Of a stretch of 50,138 nt of DNA, positions 19,132 to 28,368 are shown piece by piece. The notes beneath the pieces were generated by a model. That model was not told the origin of the DNA. It searched no databases and saw only the letters and a list, made by a program, of their open reading frames with translations. The stretch is from Nanobdellota archaeon (GTDB taxonomy: Archaea; Nanobdellota; Nanobdellia; Pacearchaeales; GW2011-AR1): the NCBI GenBank assembly GCA_027858295.1, contig JAQICZ010000012.1:1-50138 (forward strand), written 5' to 3'. Made by a program: the position numbers and the translations under genes. The stretch's first letter is position 1; every line of letters starts with the position of its first letter.

Positions 19132-19797
19132 TTATTGCCATCCATGTTGTTTATCACCATCTAGATTTAATTTAAAAATTTCTTTGTCAATTATTTTTAA
19201 ATGCTTGAAAATAGCCTTGATATTTTTTAGTGTTCTTTCATCATCTTTTAGTTCAATATACAACGCTAAGCTATTCAGTCTTTCAATAATTTCTGAGATA
19301 TTCAATATCAAATTATGTGATAAATGGTTTACATTTAATGAAGTTAAATCGACTAATTTTGTTTTATATCCAATAAATAATTTATTAGAATCGATCTTTT
19401 TTTTGTAATAATCAAGATACTCATCATTTAAAACCAGTTTATCAATTTTTTCAAAAATATCCTCATAGTTATTAGCCCTAATGCCTCTTTCTGAAAAATT
19501 AACTAAATGTTCTAAATCAATGTATATGTATGTAAATAATCTTTTTAAAATTGGTGAAAACTTTATAAGATATTTTTTCTTGAATTTCTTTTTTTGTCTA
19601 GATGAGTTATAATTAATAAATAAAATTGCGATAAATACTCCAAATAACGATGAATAAATTGCTTGCATAAAAATTTTCCATTCTAAAAATTTTAAACCAA
19701 TTATATATGAAATAAAAAGTAGGGAAGCAATTATTATTAAAGTAGATTTACTATTATTGATTTCAATTTCATCTAATCCCGATTTAATAAATGACAT
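19132..19797 (-). CDS. Two-TM membrane protein, uncharacterised
   Basis: 221-aa ORF with N-terminal TM pair and helical cytosolic part. Confidence 0.65.
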   Translation of the reverse strand: MSFIKSGLDEIEINNSKSTLIIIASLLFISYIIGLKFLEWKIFMQAIYSSLFGVFIAILFINYNSSRQKKKFKKKYLIKFSPILKRLFTYIYIDLEHLVNFSERGIRANNYEDIFEKIDKLVLNDEYLDYYKKKIDSNKLFIGYKTKLVDLTSLNVNHLSHNLILNISEIIERLNSLALYIELKDDERTLKNIKAIFKHLKIIDKEIFKLNLDGDKQHGWQ

Positions 19798-19861
19798 AAA
19801 TTGAAAGATGTTTGCAAAATTATAAAGCTTGTGTTAATGCTTTTTGTTGGAAAATAATTAA

Positions 19862-20104
19862 TTCTCGGAGAAAGCTAAACTATCTATCCGAAGGATTAGG
19901 AGCTCCCATTATCAATGAAAAATTTGCGTGAGTGAAACGAGCCTTTTATCCTCGGTTATGCGAAATTTTAATTTCGTGGTTTGGTTTTCGTTGGTCGGAT
20001 AAAAGAAGTTTTTCTATTTTGTCGAAGACAAAAAGCTATTTGTCTGGAGGACTGCGGGCTTATCTCTCGTATCGTTAGGGTGGGAAGAAAAGAAAAATTA
20101 AATT
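19862..20104. repeat. Type-A structured element, copy A2
   Basis: Near-identical blocks with 10484-10740: ATCAATGAAAAATTTGCGTGAGTGAAACGA, CTTTTATCC, GGTTATGCGAAATTTTAATTTCGT, GGACTGCGGGCTTATCTCTCGT. Confidence 0.85.
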
Positions 20105-20378
20105 TTAGCGACGGAGGAGCGACAACAAACCTATTATTATATTTTGCGACGAGATTATTGTTAGTTGAGAATTTTAATAGAGCAATTTATGTCTGCATTG
20201 TACGGATAAGATTGTGCCTTGCTCATGGATGAGCTTTCATATCAATACTAAGCAGTATAGCAATAAAGAGCTGAAATGAATTTTGAGAGTCAGTATCTAG
20301 CTGTAATGCAGTAATTTTGATTAAATTGCATAGTAGATATAAAATTAAAATGTTAATTTGATCGAGGACAAAAAGTAT

Positions 20379-20816
20379 TTAGTTGGCTTCTGGAGCTGCT
20401 TCTACTGCTGGAGCATAAATTTCTGTTAAAGTTTTAGCACCTTGTTTTACAACTTTTAGGTTAATTTGAGTGATTTCTTCTGATATCATATTCCCTCTAA
20501 CTGTTTTTCTTAATTTTAATCCTTTTGGAGTTGGATTTGATGATTTTTTCTTACCTTCTTTTCTTGGCTTTTTCTTCATACCTTTACCATAAGTTAATAG
20601 AAGCTTTTTTCTTCCAATACCCTCAACTTGTTTCATTACAGTAAATCCTGATTTATCAGAAGCACCTGTGATTTCGAATTCGTATCCTTCTAAATCTGCA
20701 GAAATAATGTTTCCTGGAACAACTTCACCTAGTATTTTGTCGATGAATTCTAATCCTTCGATTTCTACTTTCCAAGTTTTCCCTGTCTTTTCAGATAAAT
20801 TTAGTTTGAATGTCAT
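20379..20816 (-). CDS. rps6e: 30S ribosomal protein S6e
   Basis: MTFKLNLSEKTGKTWKVE..GLEFIDKILGEVVPG..LEGYEFEITGASDKSGFTVMKQVEG..RKKLLLTYGKGMKKKPRKEGKKK..GLKLRKTVRGNMIS. Confidence 0.95.
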   Translation of the reverse strand: MTFKLNLSEKTGKTWKVEIEGLEFIDKILGEVVPGNIISADLEGYEFEITGASDKSGFTVMKQVEGIGRKKLLLTYGKGMKKKPRKEGKKKSSNPTPKGLKLRKTVRGNMISEEITQINLKVVKQGAKTLTEIYAPAVEAAPEAN

Positions 20817-20892
20817 AGGTTAGTTTACAAATTTGAGTTTATAAAGGTTACGACAGGCTCGATGTTGGGGATGGGCTAAAAGACAAAGGTGG

Positions 20893-21060
20893 GGCAGGTT
20901 GACATGTTTAGTTAGATTAAGGCTACCAATGGCATAACCCGATATGGGAAGCTGGGCCTCGGTTAAATTATTCCTCGCAGTTGTGCATGAGAATTATTGA
21001 TGGCTACTCAATTTAGACTTATCAGAGCTTAGTACTGTCCCTTATAATCTAAGGAAAATC
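20893..21060. ncRNA. Conserved intergenic element type C, copy C1 (possible structured RNA; strand unknown)
   Basis: TACCAATGGCATAACCCGATATGGGAAGCTGGGCCTCGGTTAAATTATTCCTCGC; near-identical to 49859-49960 over ~100 nt. Confidence 0.5.
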
Positions 21061-21089
21061 TGATTTTAGATGTTGTAAAGCTGAGTCTC

Positions 21090-21887
21090 CTAAAAACCGA
21101 ACATTGCTAAAGTGCTAACCATAAAGAATTTTTTGAAGATTACAACGAATGCCAATATAATTAATATAATCCCTGAGATTTTGAACATACGTTCTTCGGA
21201 TATCTTATTTACGTATTTAGATGCTACAACTGCCCCAATAATTCCTCCGAATGAAGTTATTATTATATCTGTTAAGGGGAAGGGTCTGTGTATGAAGTGC
21301 CCAATTCCTCCAGATAATGCAATGAAGGCCATTATTAATACGGATGTTCCGATGGCTACTCTGATTGGATAGCCTAATATGAATACTAGTGCTACAAGAA
21401 TCGAGAGTCCACCACCCACTCCAAAAACACCACAGATTAGTCCAACAATTACACCAATAAGAATTGAAGCTAATGTCTTTTTGTTTTTGAAATAGTTAAA
21501 AATCCAAGTGTCTTGCCTCTTTAACGGGTTTCTCATAAATGATAGGCCTGTTATTAATATGACAACACCCAAACCGTCACCAAGAGCTAAATCTGGAATT
21601 GTTCTGGCTAGAATGCTTCCTAAAAAAGCAAAAATTGTTGCGAATACTCCAATGATTACTGCTCTTTTTAGGTCTAGATTTGAATATTTTTTATAGATAT
21701 GGGCTGAGGCTAAAGAAGCAAAGACGTCTGTCATTAATGAGATTCCGATTGCATCATATACTGAATATCCAAGTATAACTATAAGAATTCCTGCCATGAA
21801 GGTTACAGCCGAAGCACCAATTAAGCCAGTCATCACCCCGGCGCCTATTCCAGAAAGGAATAGAACAATAGCTGAAAGTATTGCCAT
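21090..21887 (-). CDS. TauE/SafE-family membrane transporter
   Basis: GLIGASAVTFMAGILIVILGYSVYDAIGISL...IGVIVGLICGVFGVGGGLSILVALVFILGYPIRVAIGTS. Confidence 0.9.
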   Translation of the reverse strand: MAILSAIVLFLSGIGAGVMTGLIGASAVTFMAGILIVILGYSVYDAIGISLMTDVFASLASAHIYKKYSNLDLKRAVIIGVFATIFAFLGSILARTIPDLALGDGLGVVILITGLSFMRNPLKRQDTWIFNYFKNKKTLASILIGVIVGLICGVFGVGGGLSILVALVFILGYPIRVAIGTSVLIMAFIALSGGIGHFIHRPFPLTDIIITSFGGIIGAVVASKYVNKISEERMFKISGIILIILAFVVIFKKFFMVSTLAMFGF

Positions 21888-22062
21888 AGAACATAAACCT
21901 AAAAATAAGTTATAAAGGTTGGGATTTGCGGGAGCGGTGGTTTGATTTTGCTATTGATCGATTTTGCGAGAATATATGAAGGGAAATATGAATTTTTATT
22001 CATATTTATCCAAATTATAAAGCAAAGCTTTTTAAGACAGAAGTGTTTGACATGTCAGTATA

Positions 22063-23678
22063 AAATGAAAAGTCAAGGAAAACACACGCAGAAAAAGTTC
22101 GTTAGAAGACCTGAAGGAAGGATGGATATTAAAGAAATGCAAATTCAAGATATTGATATAAATTGTAAAAAAGTTTCTATTACAGCTAAAATTAATCGAA
22201 TTGTTCAAACAGGTGGGCCTACAGTTTTTGTAGCTGGAGATGGGACTGGAAGTTTTTCTTTGAAAGGGTTCATTGGTCCTGGAGAAAGAGCTTATCCTGA
22301 GATTGAAGAAGGAGATGTTGTTAAGGCAACTGTTTCTGTTGGTGAATTTCAAGGGGAATTAGAAGGAGAAATTGCAAAGATTAAGAAAGTTAATGAAGAT
22401 GAGCACAAATATTTCTTAAAACAAATGGAGCAAATTGAATTTGATAGAGCTAAAGTTGATGCTCCAGAATTTTTAGTTAAGACTCCTATTTTAGAAAAGT
22501 TGAAAGATAGATTTGAACAAGCAGCAACTCAAATTAGACTTGCGGTTATTCAAGATAGACCTATTATTGTAAGACATCATAATGATGCTGATGGTTATTC
22601 TTCAGGTTTTGCACTTGAAAGAGCAATTATCCCATTAATCCAAAAACAACATTCTGCTGTAAAGGCTCCATGGGAATATTTCCTCCGAGCTCCATGCCAA
22701 GCTCCATTCTATGAAGTTGATGATTCAATTAGAGATACTGCCAACTCATTACGAAATGTTGCTAAATTTTCAAACAAGATGCCTTTGATTATTATTGCTG
22801 ATAATGGATCTAGCGAAGAAGATTTAATGGCAATTAAGCAAGGAAAGATTCATGGTTCTGACTTTATTGTAGTTGATCATCATGGTTTTGACAAAGATGT
22901 TATTTCAGAAGAAGTTTTGACTCATATTAATCCATTTTTAGTTAATGAAAGTGGTGCGGAAATCTCTGCAGGTATGTTATGTACAGAACTTGCAAGATTC
23001 ATTAATCCAAAAGTTGATAATGTTACACAAATTGCCGCAATGAGTGGTTATGCTGATAGAATTGATTTAGGAGCTCCTGAAATTATGGAAAGATATTTGA
23101 AATTAGCTGAAGAAGAAGGTTATACTAAAGATTTGCTTTCTGATATTTCATTAGTTATTGATTATGTTTCTGCTAAGGTTAGATTTATGGAAGTTAGAGA
23201 ATATATTGAAGTTTTATTTGGAGAACCAAGAGAACAACAGAAGAAATTAGTTGAATTAATGGCTCCTTATATTAGAAAGATGGATGCTAAAGGTCTTGCT
23301 ATTGGCGTTTCAACTGCAACTCAAGAGAAATTAGGAAATGTAATTTTACAATCAATTGATATTGATGCAACATTCCCTGGATTTGGATTTTTCCCTAAAC
23401 CTGGAAGAGCAACAGGATTGGTACATGATGATTACCAAAAACAATCTGGAGAAACAGCTGTCGTTACTGCTGGAATTATGAGAACTGCTATTACTATGAG
23501 AGCAACTAATGCTGCTAACTTTTCAGTTCATGAATTGAAGAATTATATTGAAGAAAAATGTCCAGGAGCTTTCGTTGAAGGTGGAGGGCATAAGAATGCT
23601 GGTGCTTTGAGTTTCTTGCCTGTTAAGAAGGATGAAGTTGTGGCACTGTTAAAAGAATTTATTACTAATCGTAAATAA
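22063..23678 (+). CDS. Archaeal RecJ-like DHH-family phosphoesterase/exonuclease with OB-like N-terminal domain
   Basis: VRHHNDADGYSSGFAL, VVDHHGFD, DxID motif, C-terminal GGGHKNAGAL; start taken at MKSQGKHT rather than the ORF-track extension. Confidence 0.9.
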
Positions 23679-23780
23679 TTTTGTTTCTTTTTCACCAATA
23701 TACTACTAAATAATTTCTTATGTACAGGAAGTACACGGCGAAATGATTTAGCAGCATCTTGATAAAAAATAAATCAAAAT
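23674..23780. repeat. MITE-like structured element F, copy F1 (~107 bp)
   Basis: Termini AATAATTTTGTTTCTTTTT and AAAAATAAATCAAAAT identical to 48232-48338; internal hairpin CTAAATAATTTC/GAAATGATTTAG. Confidence 0.7.
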
Positions 23781-23830
23781 AGATAATGTAACATAATAAT
23801 TTTTATAAGGAATTTTATTGTTTGTATTTA

Positions 23831-23941
23831 ATGAATAAATATTTTTGGGATAAAGAAGATTCTGATTTGATTGGTGGTATGTTTATGCTTGTAAGTTCTT
23901 TTTTGTTTTCTTTAATAATTTTAGAATTTGTAAAAAATTAA
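23831..23941 (+). CDS. 36-aa micro membrane protein
   Basis: MNKYFWDKEDSDLIGGMFMLVSSFLFSLIILEFVKN; TAATG overlap with the next ORF. Confidence 0.5.
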   Translation: MNKYFWDKEDSDLIGGMFMLVSSFLFSLIILEFVKN

Positions 23942-24117
23942 TGGAAGAGAATTATTGGGTTTCTTCTATTTTGGTCTTAGGAATGGGGTATTTATTTTAT
24001 AATTTGGGTTATAATATTAAAAATAGAAATATAGTTAATGTTATTTTTTCTATTCGTAGCCTTTTGTATATAATTGGATTAATATTGTTTCTTTGTTTAC
24101 TTCTTTTGTTAAACTAA
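23941..24117 (+). CDS. 58-aa micro membrane protein
   Basis: MEENYWVSSILVLGMGYLFYNLGYNIKNRNIVNVIFSIRSLLYIIGLILFLCLLLLLN; translationally overlapped with the upstream ORF. Confidence 0.55.
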   Translation: MEENYWVSSILVLGMGYLFYNLGYNIKNRNIVNVIFSIRSLLYIIGLILFLCLLLLLN

Positions 24118-24157
24118 ATTTCATTATCTTTAAATATTCACAAGACTCTTTTATGTT

Positions 24158-24925
24158 ATGAAAAAGGGTGAAGTTGAGCCTCATGTTATTGAGCTGAAGA
24201 ATGTTTGTAAGTATTATTATATGGGTGAAAATGTTGTGAAGGCTGTGGATGATTTGTCTTTGACTATTGAGAAGGGGAGTTTTATCGCAATTATGGGACC
24301 CTCGGGTTCTGGAAAATCTACGGCTATGAATTTGGTTGGAAGTTTAGATGTTCCGACTTCTGGGACTGTTTATTTAGATGGTGAGGATATTTCTTTTTTG
24401 ACGGAGTCTGATTTGGCTCAGATTCGTGGTAAGAAAATTGGGTTTATTTTTCAATCTTTTAATTTGATTCCAAATTTAACGACTAGGGAAAATGTGGCTT
24501 TGCCTATGACTTTTCAAGGTTATGATGAGTTTGAAAGAGCTGCTAAGGCTGAGGAATTATTAAAACTTGTTGATTTGGCTGATAGGGGCGACCATTATCC
24601 TGGTGAATTGTCTGGTGGGCAGAGACAGCGGGTTGCTATTGCTCGTTCGCTTGCTAATAATCCTGAAATGATTCTTGCTGATGAGCCGACGGGAAATCTT
24701 GATACAAAAACTGGAGATATTGTTATGGAGTTCTTATCAAAAATGCATAAACAAGGAAAAACGATTGTTGTTATTACACATGAGCCAGAGCTTGCAAAAA
24801 AATATGCAGAAATTGTTTATTGGTTGAAAGATGGAAAGCTTGAAAAGGTTACTCAAAAGAAAAATGGTTTTACTAAATCATCAAAGGATAAGTTGAATAA
24901 ATTAAAATATAGTGAGATGAAATAG
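24158..24925 (+). CDS. MacB/LolD-type ABC transporter ATP-binding protein
   Basis: Walker A GPSGSGKST, LSGGQRQRVAIARSL signature, Walker B MILADEPTGNLD. Confidence 0.95.
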   Translation: MKKGEVEPHVIELKNVCKYYYMGENVVKAVDDLSLTIEKGSFIAIMGPSGSGKSTAMNLVGSLDVPTSGTVYLDGEDISFLTESDLAQIRGKKIGFIFQSFNLIPNLTTRENVALPMTFQGYDEFERAAKAEELLKLVDLADRGDHYPGELSGGQRQRVAIARSLANNPEMILADEPTGNLDTKTGDIVMEFLSKMHKQGKTIVVITHEPELAKKYAEIVYWLKDGKLEKVTQKKNGFTKSSKDKLNKLKYSEMK

Positions 24926-24926
24926 G

Positions 24927-26141
24927 ATGATTTCTGATTATTTTGTTTTGGCTTATAAAAATTTAAAACATAGAGGGGTCCGTTCTTGGTTGACTCTTTT
25001 GGGGATTTTTATTGGTGTGACGGCTGTTGTTTCTTTGATTTCTTTAGGTAATGGTCTTGAGATGGCTGTTGGTAGTCAGTTTGGAATTAGTCAAACGGAA
25101 CTTATTACTATCCAAGCAAGTGGAGCAGGATTTGGTCCGCCTGGTTCGACTTCTGTTAATTCTTTAGATTTAGATGACCTGGCTGCAGTTGAAAAAGTTT
25201 CTGGAGTAAAGAGAAGCATGGGAAGATATTTGCGTCCAGGAAAATTAGAGTATAATGACAAACTAGCTTTTGGGTATATTACGAATGTTCCTGATGGGGA
25301 GAACAGAGATTTTATTTATGATAATCTAGATGAGTCAGCTGTTGATGGTCGACTTTTGAAAGATGGAGATAGGGGGAAGGTTTTCTTGGGATATAATTTT
25401 TATGTTGATAAAGTTGGACTAGACAAACCTATTACTGCAGGTAAGAATGTTTTAATTAATGATAAAGAATTTGAGGTTATTGGAATATTGGATAAGAAGG
25501 GGAGCTTTATGTTTGACAATGCTGTTTTTATGGGTAATTCTGATATGGATAAGCTTTTGGATGTCGGAGAAGAGTTGGATTTAATTATTGTTCAGCCAGT
25601 TGATGTTAATGATATGGATAGATTGAAATCGGATTTAGAAAGAGCACTTCGTAAGAGTCGTAATGTGAAAGAAGGCGAAGAAGATTTTACTGTTGAAACT
25701 CCTGAGGCAATGATGGACACAGTTAATGGGGTTCTTGGTGGTATTCAGGCTTTTATTATTATTGTTGCTTCGATTTCTATTTTTATTGGGGCTATTGGAA
25801 TTATTAATACTATGACTACGTCGGTCCTTGAGCGTAGACGTGATATTGGGATTATGAAATCTATTGGAGCAAGAAATGAAGATATTTTTATGCAATTTTT
25901 TATTGAGTCTAGTTTGCTTGGACTTATTGGTGGTTTTGTGGGGTCTGTTTTTGGTATATTGATTGGGGTCGCTGGGACTGCGGGAATTGCTAGTTTCTTG
26001 GGTACTGATTTGAAGCCCTCAATTGATTTTGCTTTGATTGGGTTTACATTACTTGGTAGTTTTTTATTGGGAGGTTTAGCTGGGATTAGTCCTGCGATGA
26101 GTGCAGCGGCGCAAAATCCTGTTGATGCCTTGAGGGGGTAA
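24927..26141 (+). CDS. MacB-type ABC transporter permease
   Basis: N-terminal RSWLTLLGIFIGVTAVVSLISLGNG; C-terminal LERRRDIGIMKSIGA; ends NPVDALRG. Confidence 0.92.
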   Translation: MISDYFVLAYKNLKHRGVRSWLTLLGIFIGVTAVVSLISLGNGLEMAVGSQFGISQTELITIQASGAGFGPPGSTSVNSLDLDDLAAVEKVSGVKRSMGRYLRPGKLEYNDKLAFGYITNVPDGENRDFIYDNLDESAVDGRLLKDGDRGKVFLGYNFYVDKVGLDKPITAGKNVLINDKEFEVIGILDKKGSFMFDNAVFMGNSDMDKLLDVGEELDLIIVQPVDVNDMDRLKSDLERALRKSRNVKEGEEDFTVETPEAMMDTVNGVLGGIQAFIIIVASISIFIGAIGIINTMTTSVLERRRDIGIMKSIGARNEDIFMQFFIESSLLGLIGGFVGSVFGILIGVAGTAGIASFLGTDLKPSIDFALIGFTLLGSFLLGGLAGISPAMSAAAQNPVDALRG

Positions 26142-26170
26142 AATAGCAGGACTAAAGTCCTGAATTTATA

Positions 26171-26204
26171 GGTTTAATTATTCCTCGCGGTGCGTGCAGG
26201 GGGG
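26171..26204. repeat. Partial copy of type C element (3' portion)
   Basis: GTTTAATTATTCCTCGCGGTGCGTGCAGGGGGG versus GTTAAATTATTCCTCGCGATGCGTGCATAGGGGG at 49928-49960. Confidence 0.6.
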
Positions 26205-26234
26205 TGATTGAATTAATAGAGGTTAAAAAATAAG

Positions 26235-26711
26235 ATGGTAGAGAAAATGAAGATAAGAAAAGCTAAGAAGGAAGATGCTAGAAGAATTAGTTTACTCAAG
26301 AGGAAAACTATCCGAGAAATTAATATCAAGGACTATTCGGAGCAATCAATTAGTATTATGCTCGAGAAAAATAGTCTGCAAAATATCTTAAATAGAATTG
26401 ATAATAAAAATGTTTTTTGTGGGTTTGTTAACGACGTTTTGGTTGGAACAATTGCCCTAAGTGGAAATAATATTCAAAGCCTTGCTGTTAAATATTCACA
26501 GGTTGGCAAAGGTTATGGGGAAACTCTTGTTGAATTTATTGAAAATTATGCCAGGAGAAAGGGAGTTATAAAATTAATAATATATCCCTCTTTGACTGCA
26601 AGGGAATTTTATAAAAAATTAGGATATAACAGGACCGGGAAAACTTCTACTTGGAAATTTGGAGATAAAATTTTGGAATCAAGTGTCCCAATAATGGAGA
26701 AGAAACTATGA
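26235..26711 (+). CDS. GNAT-family N-acetyltransferase
   Basis: MKIRKAKKEDARRISLLK...LAVKYSQVGKGYGETLVEFIENYARRKGVIKLIIYPSLTAREFYKKLGY. Confidence 0.85.
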   Translation: MVEKMKIRKAKKEDARRISLLKRKTIREINIKDYSEQSISIMLEKNSLQNILNRIDNKNVFCGFVNDVLVGTIALSGNNIQSLAVKYSQVGKGYGETLVEFIENYARRKGVIKLIIYPSLTAREFYKKLGYNRTGKTSTWKFGDKILESSVPIMEKKL

Positions 26712-27913
26712 TAAGCCAAGATTCTATTATGTATTCATTAAGGAATTTGGCTCATAGAAAGGGGCGTAGTTTTTTGACTGTGTTTTCTATCTTAGTCGGT
26801 ATTGCCACAATCTTTATTTTTATTAGTTATGGGTATGGGTTGTTTACTTATACTGATGATTTGACTACTGGTTCTTCTGCGGATAAGTTGCTGATTATGA
26901 GTAAGGGTGGAGGGCCTCCTGGAAGTGATACTGGTATTATTTTAAATGATGATGATGTGAAGGCTATTGAAAAAGCTGCGGGTGTTATTGAAGCTACTCC
27001 GATGTATTATTCTCCAGTGGAGATTGAGAGGCGTAATGAGATTTATTATGCAAGTATAATTTCTTATGACCCAACTAATAATTTAATGATGGAGATGTTT
27101 AATATTGGGCCGGAGAAGGGTCGTCTTTTGAGGTCAGGGGATGACAAGAAGGTTGTTCTTGGGTATAATTATTTACTTGATGATAAAATTTTCACAAAAG
27201 GATTAGAAGTGAATGATGTTATTGATGTTAATGGTATTCAATTAAAGGTGATTGGTTTTTTTGAAGCTGTTGGAAATCCTGCTGATGATTCACAACTTTA
27301 TGTGACAAATGATTATTATGAAGAGATGTTCCCGAATAAAACTAGTTATTTTGAGATTATTGCAAGGGCTGATAAGACAGATATTGCGAAGGCTCAGTCG
27401 AATGTTGAAAGGTCACTTCGTAATTCTAGAGATTTAGAAGAGGGGAAGGAGGATTTTTTTGTTCAAACTTTTGAGGATATGTTGGAGTCATTTTCTGCTG
27501 CATTGAATATTATTATTGCATTTGTTATTTTGATTGCTCTTATTTCGGTTTTGGTTTCAGCTGTTAATACGGCGAATACTATGATTACTTCTGTTTTGGA
27601 GAGGTATAAAGAAATTGGTGTTTTGAAATCTATTGGTGCTAGGAATACAGAAATCCTTAATATTTTCTTGTTTGAATCTTCATTTTTAGGGTTTGTCGCG
27701 GGAGTTTTGGGTGTTGGCCTTGGCTATGTTGGAACAGAAGTTGCTGATAAAATTCTGACTGCTGCTGGTTATGGATTTTTGTCTCCTCATTATTCTGTGG
27801 CTTTATTTGTCGGGTGTATTTTGTTTGCTGTTTTGACTGGGGCAATTTCTGGAGTTATTCCCGCTATTCGTGCAAGTAAAATTAATACTGTTGATGCCTT
27901 GAGGTATGAGTAG
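26708..27913 (+). CDS. MacB-type ABC transporter permease (paralog of 24927-26141)
   Basis: RKGRSFLTVFSILVGIATIFIFISYG; LERYKEIGVLKSIGARNTEI; ends NTVDALRYE; ATGA overlap with the GNAT gene. Confidence 0.92.
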   Translation: MISQDSIMYSLRNLAHRKGRSFLTVFSILVGIATIFIFISYGYGLFTYTDDLTTGSSADKLLIMSKGGGPPGSDTGIILNDDDVKAIEKAAGVIEATPMYYSPVEIERRNEIYYASIISYDPTNNLMMEMFNIGPEKGRLLRSGDDKKVVLGYNYLLDDKIFTKGLEVNDVIDVNGIQLKVIGFFEAVGNPADDSQLYVTNDYYEEMFPNKTSYFEIIARADKTDIAKAQSNVERSLRNSRDLEEGKEDFFVQTFEDMLESFSAALNIIIAFVILIALISVLVSAVNTANTMITSVLERYKEIGVLKSIGARNTEILNIFLFESSFLGFVAGVLGVGLGYVGTEVADKILTAAGYGFLSPHYSVALFVGCILFAVLTGAISGVIPAIRASKINTVDALRYE

Positions 27914-27963
27914 CCACTCTTTTTTAGAATACCTCTTGGTCATGAATTTAATATTGCACTCAC

Positions 27964-28001
27964 GATTAATTTAGCCCGCACACGGCAGGGCTAAATTAAT
28001 C
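27964..28001. terminator. Strong 14-bp hairpin downstream of the ABC operon
   Basis: GATTAATTTAGCCC (27964-27977) / GGGCTAAATTAATC (27988-28001), perfect. Confidence 0.55.
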
Positions 28002-28150
28002 TCCGTTGGGGCTTTGAATTGGTGTTTCGAGGGCCGAGGTCGTTTGCTGGAGATAATTGCTAGTTCTTATTGAGTAGCTCTTTACATGGAAACTACACTC
28101 GTGTAGAGATTCGACCCATAGGTCGAATCTTTATGGTGTGGATGATGCCA

Positions 28151-28300
28151 TTTTAACATTTGGTTAAAGAAAGTTCTTTGAAGTGCAACGGAAAAGAATT
28201 TGGGAAAATCTTGCAAGGATTTTCTCTTTAACTCTTGTTCATTTCTCCTAGGCGTAAGTCGAGAGCCTTTAAAGCGTGGCAAGCGAGATTAATTTTAGAC
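28151..28300 (+). repeat. Type-B structured repeat, copy B3 (attC-like candidate)
   Basis: TTTTAAC (28151) ATTTGGTTAAAGAAAGTTCTTTG...GGGAAAATCTTGCAAGGATTTTCTC...GTTCATT (28237)...GAGAGCCTTTAAAGCGTGGCAAG. Confidence 0.8.
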
Positions 28301-28368
28301 AAATTTTAAAGGGGGCGTTTTTGACTTTTTTAGTTAATTTAATAAAAGATGAAGCTAATTATTTTATT

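Noticed and set aside
20932-20971. GCATAAC...GTTAAAT in element C1 as an attC site
   Set aside because: Heptamer is GCATGAC in C2/C3, the interval is too short and C1 lies beside a ribosomal protein gene; treated as coincidence.
21942-22062. N-terminal 40-aa extension of the RecJ-like ORF
   Set aside because: Hydrophobic/random extension; a better start is MKSQGKHT at 22063.
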